NCBI RefSeq assembly: GCF_000686805.1
Contig: NZ_JMLP01000010.1
Coordinates: 248,001-312,000, forward strand
DNA length: 64,000 bases
Direction of reading: 5' to 3'
Source of the DNA: Bacillus sp. UNC41MFS5
Lineage (GTDB): Bacteria > Bacillota > Bacilli > Bacillales_B > DSM-18226
A program made the position numbers and the translations under genes. Positions 47,430 through 56,898 of the stretch are shown in pieces (positions within the stretch are counted from its first letter, which is position 1; every line of letters begins with the position of its first letter). A model generated the notes under the pieces. The model saw only the letters and a list, made by a program, of their open reading frames with translations. It ran no database searches and was not told the DNA's origin.

Positions 47430-47570
47430 ATGGGAAAAGACAGACAAGAAAAGAAATTAAAGGCGAGTAAAAGAGTGGAATCAGATCGCGATCAAGCATT
47501 GCATTATCCTGGTGCCACGAAGCTATCTGGACCTGAGGAAGCACGGGGATTAAACGACGGTAAGAGATGA
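47430..47570 (+). CDS. ypzI: YpzI family small protein
   Basis: A 46-aa highly hydrophilic protein starting MGKDRQEKKLKASKRVESDR, with LHYPGATKLSGPEEARG near the middle. It matches the YpzI family as I recall it, near fni/yphA in Bacillus. AGAGGAGGTG lies 7 nt before the ATG. It is monocistronic on the plus strand with its own terminator, and its promoter looks forespore-specific, suggesting a minor spore protein (inference). Confidence 0.78.
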   Translation: MGKDRQEKKLKASKRVESDRDQALHYPGATKLSGPEEARGLNDGKR

Positions 47571-47572
47571 CG

Positions 47573-47608
47573 AAAAAAGCTCTCGCAAAATTGCGGGAGC
47601 TTTTATTT
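47573..47608. terminator. Bidirectional terminator between ypzI and fni
   Basis: AAAAGCTCtCGCAA-aa-TTGCGgGAGCTTTT with A/T-runs on both sides; the fni stop lies within the right arm. Confidence 0.88.
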
Positions 47609-48661
47609 TATGGAACGCTGGGCAAATGGTTTGGTATCGATGCCACGTTGATGTAACCAATGATAGGTTTCTCCTGAGATAATTAATGGTGCTTGTTTTA
47701 AATCTGAAATCGTTTTAGCACCTAATGCAGTCATAATAATGGTCAATTCATTATGAAGGGCTTCAATTTCTTGTTGTAAGACATCTATCCCTTCCTTAAT
47801 CAGTATTGACAAGAAATAGCCTGCCATGCCAATTGCATTCGCCCCAAGTGCTAATCCTTTTGCAATATCATGTCCTGACTTAAATCCTCCTGAACCAATA
47901 ACTGAAAGATGCTTCGAAACAGATGATGCTTCAAGAATAGAAACACCAGTGGGAATCCCCCAATGATTAAAAAATGAAAATGCTCTATCTCGGCGTTTAT
48001 TTTCAATTTCAGCAAAGTTTGTCCCGCCAGAGCCGCCTACATCAACCACTTTAACACCTACGGATGATAACTCTCTGACAGTCTCCACTCCCATCCCGAA
48101 ACCAACTTCCTTTACAATTACAGGCACATTTGTCTCTTTTACAATTGTTTCAATCCTTTTAAGTGCACCAGAAAAATCGCGATCTCCTTCGGGCATGGTT
48201 AGTTCTTGAATAACATTTAAATGTATTTGCAGCGCGTCTGCTTCTATCATTTCAATCGCGGCTTTAGCATCTTCGGCGGATGCTTCGCTCCCTAAATTTG
48301 CAATGATAACTCCTGAGGGATTCTCCTTACGGACAACTTCATATGTGTATTTTTGAGCATTATCTTTTAAAGCAGCCATTTGTGACCCAACGGCCATTGT
48401 TAAACCGGTATTTTTAGCGACGATGGCCAGCTCTTTATTAATACGATATGTTTTATCACCACCACCACCAGTCATGGCATTGATAAAAATAGGCGAACTT
48501 AAATAAAGTCCGCCTATTTCATGGTTTAATCCAACATCGAACACACCAATATTGGGTAAGCCCTGGTGAATAAATTTAATATCATCGAAAGCTGAAGAAT
48601 GATTTTGCCGATTTTCAAGGGCAAAACGAATATGGTCCCATTTTCGTTCAGATCTAGACAC
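47603..48661 (-). CDS. fni: Type 2 isopentenyl-diphosphate delta-isomerase
   Basis: FMN- and NADPH-dependent isomerase of IPP/DMAPP. 352 aa: INAMTGGGGDKTYRINKELA, AVGSQMAALKDN, NLGSEAS, VPVIVKEVGFGMGVETVREL, VDVGGSGGTNFAEIENKR, and SGGFKSGHDIAKGLALGAN. Lies downstream of ypfD. Confidence 0.95.
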   Translation of the reverse strand: MSRSERKWDHIRFALENRQNHSSAFDDIKFIHQGLPNIGVFDVGLNHEIGGLYLSSPIFINAMTGGGGDKTYRINKELAIVAKNTGLTMAVGSQMAALKDNAQKYTYEVVRKENPSGVIIANLGSEASAEDAKAAIEMIEADALQIHLNVIQELTMPEGDRDFSGALKRIETIVKETNVPVIVKEVGFGMGVETVRELSSVGVKVVDVGGSGGTNFAEIENKRRDRAFSFFNHWGIPTGVSILEASSVSKHLSVIGSGGFKSGHDIAKGLALGANAIGMAGYFLSILIKEGIDVLQQEIEALHNELTIIMTALGAKTISDLKQAPLIISGETYHWLHQRGIDTKPFAQRSIK

Positions 48662-48672
48662 TTACATCACCA

Positions 48673-49812
48673 TTATTTTCCTAAATTCTTTAATTTATCA
48701 CCAATAACTTCTCCTAACTGAAAGCCTTTTGACTCTTCAGGAAGTTCATAGTCTTGGTTTTCCTCATACTCTTTTTCAAGTAGTTCCTTAATGCTTAAAG
48801 ATAGACGTTGATCAGACTCATTTGCATCAAGGACTTTGACTTCCACTTCTTGTCCTTCTTTTAATACTTCATGTGGAGTACCAATATGCTTATGTGCGAT
48901 TTGAGAAATATGGACAAGACCTTCCACACCAGGGAATACCTCGACAAACGCACCATAAGAGACCAATCTTTTTACTTTACCTTTTAAGATGCTGCCTTTA
49001 GGTGCTTTTTCGGATAGATTTGACCATGGTCCAGGGAGTGTTTCTTTAATCGATAGAGAAATTCTCTCATTATCACGGTCAACACTTAAAACCTTAACTT
49101 GAACTTGTTGACCTTCATGAACCACATCTGATGGTTTATCAACATGATCATAGGATAATTGAGAAATATGAACAAGACCGTCAATGCCGCCAATATCAAC
49201 AAAAGCGCCAAAATCAGTGATTCTTTGAACGGTTCCATCAATAATTTGACCTACTTGTACGGCACTAAGTCGATTTTGTTTTTGCTTACCTTTTTCTTGT
49301 TCTACCACTGCTCGATGAGAAAGGATTAAACGGTTCTTTTCCTTTTCAAGTTCAACAATTTTAAAAGTAAGACTACGACCTTTATAATCACTAAAATCTT
49401 CAACAAAATGAGCTTCAACTAATGATGCAGGTACAAACCCACGAACACCTAAATCTACTACCAGACCGCCTTTTACAACGTCCTTTACTTCAGTTTCAAT
49501 AATTTCTCCGCTTTGGAATTGATTTTCCAAGTGATCCCAAGCCTTTTCTGCATCAACTTTTCTTTTTGAAAGGATGATTGCTTCTTCCTCAACCTTCAAC
49601 ACTTCTAATTCTAATTCATCACCCTCTGCAACTGCATCAGATGCCTTTTCAATATGCAGACTTGAAAGTTCACTGATTGGAATGATTCCATCTAGTTTGC
49701 TGCCTTGGATATCGACTAGCACCTGCTTTTCTTCTACTTTGGTAACTTGTCCAGTTACTTTATCCCCGATTTCAAAGCTTTTCACTTCTACTTGATTTAA
49801 TTCTTCCGACAT
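48673..49812 (-). CDS. ypfD: S1-domain RNA-binding protein (ribosomal protein S1 homologue)
   Basis: 379 aa with four S1 domains at about 14-83, 101-170, 187-258 and 272-343, the last two with the classic ITDFGAFVDIGGIDGLVHISQL and LVSYGAFVEVFPGVEGLVHISQI. It is shorter than the six-domain E. coli S1. In B. subtilis it is nonessential and its exact role is uncertain. ATG follows AAGGAGG. Confidence 0.93.
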   Translation of the reverse strand: MSEELNQVEVKSFEIGDKVTGQVTKVEEKQVLVDIQGSKLDGIIPISELSSLHIEKASDAVAEGDELELEVLKVEEEAIILSKRKVDAEKAWDHLENQFQSGEIIETEVKDVVKGGLVVDLGVRGFVPASLVEAHFVEDFSDYKGRSLTFKIVELEKEKNRLILSHRAVVEQEKGKQKQNRLSAVQVGQIIDGTVQRITDFGAFVDIGGIDGLVHISQLSYDHVDKPSDVVHEGQQVQVKVLSVDRDNERISLSIKETLPGPWSNLSEKAPKGSILKGKVKRLVSYGAFVEVFPGVEGLVHISQIAHKHIGTPHEVLKEGQEVEVKVLDANESDQRLSLSIKELLEKEYEENQDYELPEESKGFQLGEVIGDKLKNLGK

Positions 49813-49970
49813 ATGTATTCCTCCTTAATCCATTTACTTCAAAATTCTATATATGAACTGGTGGATGCCACGCAGCATACAACACATATAAATAATATAA
49901 AAGCAGTGAATTTTCAAAAAAAACTCTTTCCACTAACTTCTTACAAATAGACTATTTTGTCAAGCAGAAC

Positions 49971-50552
49971 CTATTGATGTTCTTTTCTAAGTTTATCAAT
50001 TTTTGACATTATAAATTCAGTAACTTGTTCTGCTGACGCTTTCTCTTTTCTCATTTCCTCCAAATCAATGGGCTCTCCATAGACCACCTTTAATTTTCGG
50101 AAACTTCGATAGGGACCAATGATGGCGCAAGGGACAACCGATGCTTGGGACCTTAAAGCAAAAAAACCTGCTCCAGAAAGTCCCTTACCTAGTTCGCCAG
50201 TCTTACTTCTTGTTCCCTCTGGAAAAAGACCAAAAACATGACCATCCTTTAGGATTTTCAAGCCAGTTCTTAGCGCTTCACGATCATTAAATCCCCTTTT
50301 CACTGGAAAAGCATTACATTTTCTAACGATATTACCCAAAACAGGAACTGAAAAGAGCTCTTCTTTTGCCATGTAATGAACAGGACGAGGGGCCATTATT
50401 CCAACAATAATGGGATCAAAATTATGGATATGATTCGCACAAAGAAGGACACCACCTTCTTTAGGAAAATGCTCTAATCCTATCGCCTCAACCCGATACA
50501 ATGGTTTAAAAACTCCTGAAACCACTGATCTTGCAAACGCATAAAACGTCAC
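49971..50552 (-). CDS. plsC: PlsC-type 1-acylglycerol-3-phosphate acyltransferase
   Basis: 193 aa with the acyltransferase boxes NHIHNFD (HX4D) and FPEGTRSKTGELGKG, plus an N-terminal hydrophobic stretch for membrane association. Acylates lysophosphatidic acid. Start GTG 50552, 2 nt after the cmk stop, so likely co-transcribed with cmk. Whether it is the main PlsC is not known. Confidence 0.88.
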   Translation of the reverse strand: MTFYAFARSVVSGVFKPLYRVEAIGLEHFPKEGGVLLCANHIHNFDPIIVGIMAPRPVHYMAKEELFSVPVLGNIVRKCNAFPVKRGFNDREALRTGLKILKDGHVFGLFPEGTRSKTGELGKGLSGAGFFALRSQASVVPCAIIGPYRSFRKLKVVYGEPIDLEEMRKEKASAEQVTEFIMSKIDKLRKEHQ

Positions 50553-50554
50553 AC

Positions 50555-51229
50555 TTATCCAATCCTTTCGTGCACCAACACCATTATTTTTTCTACAACA
50601 TCTGAAATTGATAAAGAGGTTGTATCGATTTCCACTGCATCATCCGCTTTTTTCAATGGTGCTACTTCTCTCTCCGAATCAATTTTATCTCTACGAGCAA
50701 TTTCTTCTTTTAATTTTTCTAAGTCAGACGGGAAGCCTTTTTGGATATTTTCCATATGGCGCCTTTCTGCTCTTTCCTCAACACTAGCAAGTAAAAATAC
50801 TTTTACCTCGGCATTAGGCAATACATGTGTGCCGATGTCCCTTCCATCCATCACAACGCCGCCTTCTGTGGCAAAGGCCTGCTGTCTTTTAACCATTTCT
50901 TCACGGACCTTTTGGTGTTTAGCAACATACGAAGTCGAATTGGTAACCTCAGCAAATCGAATTTCATTTGAAACATTTTGCTCATCTACGTATACTAACT
51001 GACCTTTATCAGATGGCTGTAATCTAATATCTGTTGATAATAATGTTTCCAATAATGCATCTTCATCTTCTAAATTCAGTTGATTTACGATTGCCTTATA
51101 TGTTAAAGCTCGGTACATAGCACCAGTATCGATATAAATATATGAAAGTTTTTCTGCCACTATTTTTGCAACTGTACTTTTACCGGCTGCAGCAGGGCCG
51201 TCTATTGCGATTGATATTTTTTTGTCCAT
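50555..51229 (-). CDS. cmk: Cytidylate kinase
   Basis: Phosphorylates CMP/dCMP. 224 aa: P-loop [14 protein letters not shown] (about 8-21), [37 protein letters not shown] and [18 protein letters not shown] 51229 preceded by AGGAGG. Confidence 0.96.
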   Translation of the reverse strand: MDKKISIAIDGPAAAGKSTVAKIVAEKLSYIYIDTGAMYRALTYKAIVNQLNLEDEDALLETLLSTDIRLQPSDKGQLVYVDEQNVSNEIRFAEVTNSTSYVAKHQKVREEMVKRQQAFATEGGVVMDGRDIGTHVLPNAEVKVFLLASVEERAERRHMENIQKGFPSDLEKLKEEIARRDKIDSEREVAPLKKADDAVEIDTTSLSISDVVEKIMVLVHERIG

Positions 51230-51366
51230 AAATCCTCCTATTTGTCATCATGGGTTTCTTAGATGTTGTCTATTTTTATTTTACCACAAGATATTGGATT
51301 GCCTCTTTTTTTACCATGATAAAATATGAAATTTTTAACGATCTTATTAGTTAATATTAGCCCAAT

Positions 51367-51394
51367 CAAAAGAAAGCAGGCTGGCCTGCTTTCT
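51367..51394 (-). terminator. Terminator after ypfB
   Basis: On the minus strand AGAAAGCAGG-ccag-CCTGCTTTCT is followed by TTTG, starting at the ypfB stop. Confidence 0.8.
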
Positions 51395-51573
51395 CATTTA
51401 CCCTGAAAGGTTTCAAGAATTTCAGTATATGTATTTTCATTTACTCCTTCGTATTTTGTCAATTGTTTTACCTGAGGAAGTACATTTAGCTGATGAAAAA
51501 AAAGTTGTGTTAGAAATAGAAAAATAAATTGGACGATGACAATTTTTATTAAGACTCTTTCTACCTTTTTCAT
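51394..51573 (-). CDS. ypfB: YpfB-like small membrane protein (DUF5359)
   Basis: 59 aa: one membrane helix (about 7-25, RVLIKIVIVQFIFLFLTQLFF) then a short external part with KYEGVNENTYTEILETFQ. Resembles YpfB by sequence memory and position near cmk. ATG 51573 is preferred over GTG 51582, which lies in GGAGTGG. The c-di-GMP receptor gene ypfA/motI that neighbours it in B. subtilis is absent. Confidence 0.75.
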   Translation of the reverse strand: MKKVERVLIKIVIVQFIFLFLTQLFFHQLNVLPQVKQLTKYEGVNENTYTEILETFQGK

Positions 51574-51617
51574 AACATCCACTCCACCGATTTATATCCT
51601 TATTATTGGAGTTTTTT

Positions 51618-51655
51618 GAAAAAAATATAAGGAAAAGCATATGCTTTTCCTTATA
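51618..51655 (-). terminator. Terminator of sleB-ypeB
   Basis: Perfect inverted repeat TATAAGGAAAAGCAT/ATGCTTTTCCTTATA; on the minus strand it begins in the ypeB stop codon and is followed by TTTTTTTC. Confidence 0.92.
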
Positions 51656-53006
51656 ACACGTCTTCATAAACAGCCTCAGCATTTTTTAGCTTTTCAACTT
51701 TTTCCTCAACACCACTTTTGGCATTAATAAAAATTCGATACGTATCATCATCGATTGTTCCTAGAAATTCATAACAAAGAACTTCTTTGTTAAGGTCATT
51801 TATAATAACTGCCTGACGGTCTTCCATGATTTTAGTGTTCGGATTTACTTTTGCTCGAGCTTGTTTCACAGAGATGGCTGGTTTTTCAATAGTTCTTGTC
51901 TGATAAGATTTTAAATATTCTTCTGCTGACACACCAATAATATCTCCGTTATCCAGTGCTACCTTTACCTTAATGGATTCGGGATAAATCCTAACTCCGT
52001 TAATGGATGAAACGAAATTGAATACTCCAATATTGTCATATTGTGTGCTTTCAAAGATTTCTAAGCCCTTAAAGCCAGTTTCTTTTAAAAATGCTGCCGC
52101 TTTATTATCAGCATCATTTAAACTAAGAACTTGTTTTTTTACATCACGTTGATTAATAAACCAAATCGGACGGCCGGCTTTTTTCGTAATATCCATACTG
52201 CCTTCCTCACCGGTTTTCTTATCTTTGATAGAAACGCTATAAAAACCATAGTCGGAACCTTTACCATTCTCTGTAACCTTTACCTCTGAATTCCCGTCAA
52301 TCTTGATGTATTTCTTTGCAATTTTGATTGCCTCTTGCTTAGAAATAGTTTTTCCTTCTATTTTGTTAAAATTTTCATCCTTTTGTTGCAAGTTTGCAAA
52401 AGTAGGACCCATATTCGATTCAGTGTAGCCGCTTACTGTTTTTTCTACGGCTTTAAAACCATCGATAATCGTATTATCTGTTGATTCTTTTCCAGATGCC
52501 AACGCAAGTTCAACATCCATCCACCGAAGATTATTTTTTAAAACCATATGCTGGACTTTTCTGAGATCATTCTGAATATCACCAGATTGCTTATACAGTA
52601 CCTTTAATGTGTTGTATTCATCCTTTGTCAGTGGTTCCTTGTCTAAATCTCTAACAGCAGTACGGTAACTAAAGTTCCCAATTTTAGATAAGAATTCCTC
52701 AGTCTTGTTAAACGGAAGCAATGTTAACGGCAATTGCCCAACATCACTATGTGCTTCCGAGGTAAGCCTCCATACTTCAATTAAGGAAGGAGACAATGAT
52801 TGTCTCGAATTCATGGCAAGGGTTGTACCAATCTTATCGTGTAATAAATCTACTTGATAGGAAAGGTCATGAAATGCCCGTTGATACGTGTTTTCCGCAT
52901 TTAATAGAACGGCATTTTTCTCCTGATGTTCTTGATAGCCCCAGTAGGCTGTTCCCGCAACACCGACAGCAAGAACTCCAATTAATATTCCTCTTATCAA
53001 TTTCAT
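51651..53006 (-). CDS. ypeB: Germination protein YpeB
   Basis: 451 aa. An N-terminal signal anchor (about 5-24, GILIGVLAVGVAGTAYWGYQ) is followed by a helical domain and C-terminal PepSY repeats (AIKIAKKYIKIDG; KQARAKVNPN). YpeB is needed to localise and stabilise SleB in the spore and is encoded in the same operon, as here (8 nt after sleB). ATG follows GAGAGGTGA. Confidence 0.95.
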   Translation of the reverse strand: MKLIRGILIGVLAVGVAGTAYWGYQEHQEKNAVLLNAENTYQRAFHDLSYQVDLLHDKIGTTLAMNSRQSLSPSLIEVWRLTSEAHSDVGQLPLTLLPFNKTEEFLSKIGNFSYRTAVRDLDKEPLTKDEYNTLKVLYKQSGDIQNDLRKVQHMVLKNNLRWMDVELALASGKESTDNTIIDGFKAVEKTVSGYTESNMGPTFANLQQKDENFNKIEGKTISKQEAIKIAKKYIKIDGNSEVKVTENGKGSDYGFYSVSIKDKKTGEEGSMDITKKAGRPIWFINQRDVKKQVLSLNDADNKAAAFLKETGFKGLEIFESTQYDNIGVFNFVSSINGVRIYPESIKVKVALDNGDIIGVSAEEYLKSYQTRTIEKPAISVKQARAKVNPNTKIMEDRQAVIINDLNKEVLCYEFLGTIDDDTYRIFINAKSGVEEKVEKLKNAEAVYEDVL

Positions 53007-53014
53007 TCACCTCT

Positions 53015-53947
53015 CTACTTGCAAAAAATATGTTTCCCGATTCGTTTGATCTGTGGTCGTCCCCAAATCCACCCGCTTGTAGCGGTATCTGGGTTAAAAT
53101 AATAAAGCGCTTCTCCAGTTGGGTCCCAACCATTAATCGCATCCAACACTGCTTTCTTTGCGTTTTCATTTGGGGTAAGCCATATTTGTCCATCTGCCAC
53201 GGCTGTGAATGCACCTGGCTCAAAAATCACTCCTGAAACTGTATTTGGGAATGTGGCACTATTTACCCTATTGAGAATAACAGCTGCAACAGCAACTTGC
53301 CCTGTATAAGGCTCTCCCCTGGATTCTCCATAAACAGCATTAGCCATCAACTGGATATCATTTTGAGAAAAACCATTTGGTGTGTTCGCCGCCGTTGGTT
53401 TTTTAGGTGCTGCTTTTTTTGGTGCTGTGTTATTCTGTGGTACCGCTTGTTTAGGTGCCTGTTTTGCTGGTGCTTGCTTTGCTGGTTGTCCTGATTTTGC
53501 TGGTGCCTGTTTCACTGGTGCTTGGTTATCAGGAGCCTTATTTGCAGGACTAGGCTCGCTCTGTTTACTTTTATCTACCCCGCCATAATGTGTAAACCTT
53601 TTGCCAGAGTTTATATGTTTTTTTACAAACTGTTCATCGTATTCACTAGCTTTTGCTAATTTCAATTTTGTTGGCCACCCCGCCAATCCATCAATCGGTA
53701 AGCCAAATTCATATTGAAAATTCCTTAACGCCCAATATGTGCTCCAGCCAAAAACCCCATCAATCTTACCGTTATAAAAACCCAAATACTGGAGCCTCGA
53801 TTGAAGCTCAATGACATCATCTCCAACCGCACCCTTTTCAATTACCTGATTAGAGAAAGCACGCACCTCCTTGCTTTCAGAAATCGATGATGTCACGATC
53901 AGAAGGATTAGTATAAATAACTTAATTAGGATTTTCTTCTTTTTCAT
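53015..53947 (-). CDS. sleB: Spore cortex-lytic enzyme SleB
   Basis: 310 aa. Signal peptide (about 1-30), peptidoglycan-binding domain (about 33-100: GDDVIELQSRLQYLGFYNGKIDGVFG), a long Pro/Ala/Lys/Gln-rich linker (about 125-190) and the catalytic SleB domain (about 195-310: MANAVYGESRGEPYTGQVAVAAVILNRV, split, with the catalytic Glu in YGESRGE). The linker is longer and more repetitive than in B. subtilis SleB as I recall it. First gene of sleB-ypeB. Confidence 0.96.
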   Translation of the reverse strand: MKKKKILIKLFILILLIVTSSISESKEVRAFSNQVIEKGAVGDDVIELQSRLQYLGFYNGKIDGVFGWSTYWALRNFQYEFGLPIDGLAGWPTKLKLAKASEYDEQFVKKHINSGKRFTHYGGVDKSKQSEPSPANKAPDNQAPVKQAPAKSGQPAKQAPAKQAPKQAVPQNNTAPKKAAPKKPTAANTPNGFSQNDIQLMANAVYGESRGEPYTGQVAVAAVILNRVNSATFPNTVSGVIFEPGAFTAVADGQIWLTPNENAKKAVLDAINGWDPTGEALYYFNPDTATSGWIWGRPQIKRIGKHIFCK

Positions 53948-54030
53948 GGAATTTTAACCCCCATTGTAAATCTTTTTAGCAGTAAACCTATTTTTTGTTT
54001 TAATGGGTTTTTTATTCCATTTAAATAAAT

Positions 54031-54062
54031 AAAAAACCCTTCTTTATGATTGAAGGGTTTTT
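54031..54062 (-). terminator. Terminator overlapping the end of prsW
   Basis: On the minus strand AAAAAACCCTTC ... GAAGGGTTTTTT; the prsW stop codon (54044-54046) is in the loop. Confidence 0.85.
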
Positions 54063-54733
54063 TGGACAGAATATTGTTTTTTCAAATGATTGGCACTTAA
54101 GATTTTCGCTTTCTTAACTTTTCTTAGACCAAACCACCAAAGAAAAATCATAAACGGAAAAATAATCAAAAGCCAATTTTCTTGTGAGATTAAGATATAA
54201 TCGTATGCTCCATGGAGAATAAATGGCAAAAGCAAGGAAAGAATGACCCACTTCGCTTTATTTCCTTCTGTAAATTTTGCCTTTCCAATATAAAAGCCCA
54301 TAATTACACCAAATAGGGCGTGACTGGAAACAGGTAACAATGCACGCGTCATGGCGTGTTCGATTCCATTCGCTATTAAATAAAAGATATTTTCGACTGT
54401 AGCAAAACCAAGTGAAACAGCTACTCCGTAAACAATTCCATCAAAGGGTTCATCAAACTCTACATGCTGATAAACAACATAAAAGAGTATAAACCATTTA
54501 AAGAACTCTTCAAACAGGCCTGAGCTAAGAAATGCATGGAATAGTTCAGATTTTACTATATGTTCTGTTTCAAGGACATGCTGGATAAACATAATTGGAA
54601 ACACAAGAAGTGCTCCGTACATAAAAGTCCTTAAAACGAAAGAAATTGGCTCTGGTTCATATTCATCTTTTAAATAAAAGTAACTTAGTAATGCCAGTCC
54701 GGGGGCAAGTCCGGCTGATAATATTCCCAGCAT
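54044..54733 (-). CDS. prsW: Membrane protease PrsW
   Basis: 229 aa, about six to seven membrane helices. Site-1 protease for the anti-sigma factor RsiW in B. subtilis. The PrsW motifs are present: [13 protein letters not shown] (active-site Glu pair near 74-75), [24 protein letters not shown] and FILHGAYD. Located between asparaginase and sleB. Confidence 0.93.
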   Translation of the reverse strand: MLGILSAGLAPGLALLSYFYLKDEYEPEPISFVLRTFMYGALLVFPIMFIQHVLETEHIVKSELFHAFLSSGLFEEFFKWFILFYVVYQHVEFDEPFDGIVYGVAVSLGFATVENIFYLIANGIEHAMTRALLPVSSHALFGVIMGFYIGKAKFTEGNKAKWVILSLLLPFILHGAYDYILISQENWLLIIFPFMIFLWWFGLRKVKKAKILSANHLKKQYSVQKTLQS

Positions 54734-54845
54734 GATGAACCTCTTTTCAAATCCATTTTCTTAATCGTAACATGGTTTCTCAATAAAGAAAATGAAAGAT
54801 TCATTCCAATTCCTAATAGGTATTTATATTTTGGTTAGTTCAAAC

Positions 54846-55802
54846 TTAAAATCTAATTTCATTCAAATTACTTGCAAGGGCAACTGCCAATTTGATTCTT
54901 GCTTTTTTAGAGTCATTATCACTCCCAAGAATTACGCCTTTATTAAATAGGTCAAAGGCACTTCCTTCATAATCATAGGTTGTATAAACTGAACCTTCTT
55001 CCGCGCTCGTAGTTATAACCAGTTTCATTCCTTGGGCAATGGCTTTTTCGATTTCTGTCATCATTTTAGGTGCAACTTGACCACGTCCCACTCCCTCTAA
55101 GATAATTCCAGTAATCCCAGACTCCCGCGCTGCCTTAATAAATTTCCCATCCGCTCCCATATAGCATTTAATGATTTCAACTTGAGGGATGGAAGATTTA
55201 ATCTCAAAATACTCTCTTTTAATTGGTTTTTGGAAAACATGAACTTGATCATTATCTATAATGCCAAGGTATCCAAACCCAAATGAGTTAAAGCCTTGAA
55301 TATTAGATGCATGTTCTTTTTTCACATAACGTGCTGCAAATATTCGTTCATTAAAAACAACAACTGTTCCAGCATTCCTTAAATCATCAGAACAAGCACA
55401 ATAAATGGCATGACGTAAATTAATATATACATCGCTTCCTAAATCCTCTGGCGAGCGCTGTGACCCTGTCACGACCACAGTCCTGGAGTCATTAATTGTT
55501 AAATCGAGAAAATAGGAGGTTTCTTCCATCGTGTCTGTTCCATGTGTGACAACAACCCCTGAAACATCTTCATCCTTAAAATAGTTTTCTATTTTATCCT
55601 TCAATAATAATAAATCATCGAAGGTAATATGAATACTTGCTTTCTGAAAAACAGATTCAACAACTACTTCGATGTCCTTTGGCAAATTACACATACTTGC
55701 CAATTCTTCACCCGTTATCGCTCCTGAAGCTAATTTTCCTGAATCTTTATTTGTCTTACTTGCAATAGTCCCACCTGTCGTTAATAAAACTACCTTTTTC
55801 AT
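54846..55802 (-). CDS. ansA: L-asparaginase, cytoplasmic type
   Basis: Hydrolyses asparagine to aspartate and ammonia. 318 aa: TTGGTIAS (first catalytic Thr near 9-12) and VVVTHGTDTMEETSYFL (Thr/Asp of the second motif). No signal peptide. Its ATG overlaps the ypdA stop by one base, so it is co-transcribed with ypdA. In B. subtilis ansA is elsewhere, so the symbol is by family. Confidence 0.9.
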   Translation of the reverse strand: MKKVVLLTTGGTIASKTNKDSGKLASGAITGEELASMCNLPKDIEVVVESVFQKASIHITFDDLLLLKDKIENYFKDEDVSGVVVTHGTDTMEETSYFLDLTINDSRTVVVTGSQRSPEDLGSDVYINLRHAIYCACSDDLRNAGTVVVFNERIFAARYVKKEHASNIQGFNSFGFGYLGIIDNDQVHVFQKPIKREYFEIKSSIPQVEIIKCYMGADGKFIKAARESGITGIILEGVGRGQVAPKMMTEIEKAIAQGMKLVITTSAEEGSVYTTYDYEGSAFDLFNKGVILGSDNDSKKARIKLAVALASNLNEIRF

Positions 55803-56785
55803 TATTTAACCACCCTTTTTGCATCTTTTTCTATAATCGAGCGAGAGATTGACTCTCCGTGGAATCTGCCATTTTCAATAAATATTTCATTTGCGTTATT
55901 TCCAGCTGCGATAACACCTGCAATATATATTCCCTCTATATTTGTCTCCATCGAATCCGGACTAAAGAATGGCCTTCCTGATTCTTCATCAATGTTCACA
56001 CCCATATTTTTTAAAAATTGATGGTCTGGATGGTATCCGGTCATGGCAAATACAAAATCATTACTTATCGTCTTATCTTCAGCGTCTTTTGTATAAATAA
56101 TTTGATTCTCTGTTATTTCTTTAACGCAGGCGTTAAATTCCATTAAAATGGTTCCTGTTCGAACTAACGACTCAAACTCGGGGAGAATCCAAGGCTTAAT
56201 ACTTGGTGAATATTTATCACCACGATATAAAACGGTCACTCTCGCACCTGCTTTAACAAGTTCTAGGGCCGCATCAACACTTGAGTTTTTTCCGCCAACC
56301 ACACAAACATCTTTATCGAAATATGGATGGGCCTCTTTAAAATAGTGGAATACCTTTGGTAAATTTTCGCCCGGAACATTCATATAATTTGGATGATCAT
56401 AATAACCGGTTGCGATGATTACATGGCGTGCACAATACGTATTCTTATTAGTAAAGACTTGAAACGTCTCATCCTTTTTAAGAACTTTATTTACTTGTTC
56501 GAAAGAGTTTATACGCAGCTGTTTTCGTTTAGCGACTTCTCTATAATAGACAAGAGCTTGATTTCTTTTTGGTTTGTAACTCTCAGTAATAAATGGCACT
56601 TCACCAATTTCTAACTTTTCTGCCGTGCTAAAAAATGTTTGATGGGTTGGATAGTGATAAATGGAATTTACCACATTTCCCTTTTCAATGATTAATGGAT
56701 TTTTTCCTTTATCCTGAATGGCGATGGCTGCTGCTAAGCCACAGGGGCCACCACCAACAATTATGATATCTTCTATTTGCATCAT
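55802..56785 (-). CDS. ypdA: YpdA, bacilliredoxin/bacillithiol disulfide reductase
   Basis: 327-aa FAD/NADPH flavoprotein of the thioredoxin-reductase-like type: IIVGGGPCGLAAAIAI (FAD, with the conserved Cys), IATGYYDHPN, CVVGGKNSSVDAALELVKAGARV (NADPH) and GIYIAGVIAAGNNANEIFIENG. YpdA recycles bacillithiol disulfide, consistent with the bshA and bshB1 genes in this window. ATG ATG start behind AAGGAGTG. Confidence 0.92.
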   Translation of the reverse strand: MMQIEDIIIVGGGPCGLAAAIAIQDKGKNPLIIEKGNVVNSIYHYPTHQTFFSTAEKLEIGEVPFITESYKPKRNQALVYYREVAKRKQLRINSFEQVNKVLKKDETFQVFTNKNTYCARHVIIATGYYDHPNYMNVPGENLPKVFHYFKEAHPYFDKDVCVVGGKNSSVDAALELVKAGARVTVLYRGDKYSPSIKPWILPEFESLVRTGTILMEFNACVKEITENQIIYTKDAEDKTISNDFVFAMTGYHPDHQFLKNMGVNIDEESGRPFFSPDSMETNIEGIYIAGVIAAGNNANEIFIENGRFHGESISRSIIEKDAKRVVK

Positions 56786-56814
56786 AGGTACACTCCTTAA
56801 TACAGTAACATGGA

Positions 56815-56850
56815 TGACAAAAAACTCCTATCGTCTATGATAGGAGTTTT
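56815..56850 (-). terminator. Terminator after gudB
   Basis: On the minus strand AAAACTCCTATC-atagac-GATAGGAGTTTT with extra Ts; between gudB and ypdA. Confidence 0.9.
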
Positions 56851-56898
56851 TAAACTATGTTTCAATGGGTAACTATAATATTTAGCCGCAGCTCGTGA

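Noticed and set aside
53948..54030. Sigma-G promoter for sleB
   Set aside because: sleB is forespore-expressed in B. subtilis, but no GMATR-N17/18-CATNMTA pair with acceptable match was found upstream here.
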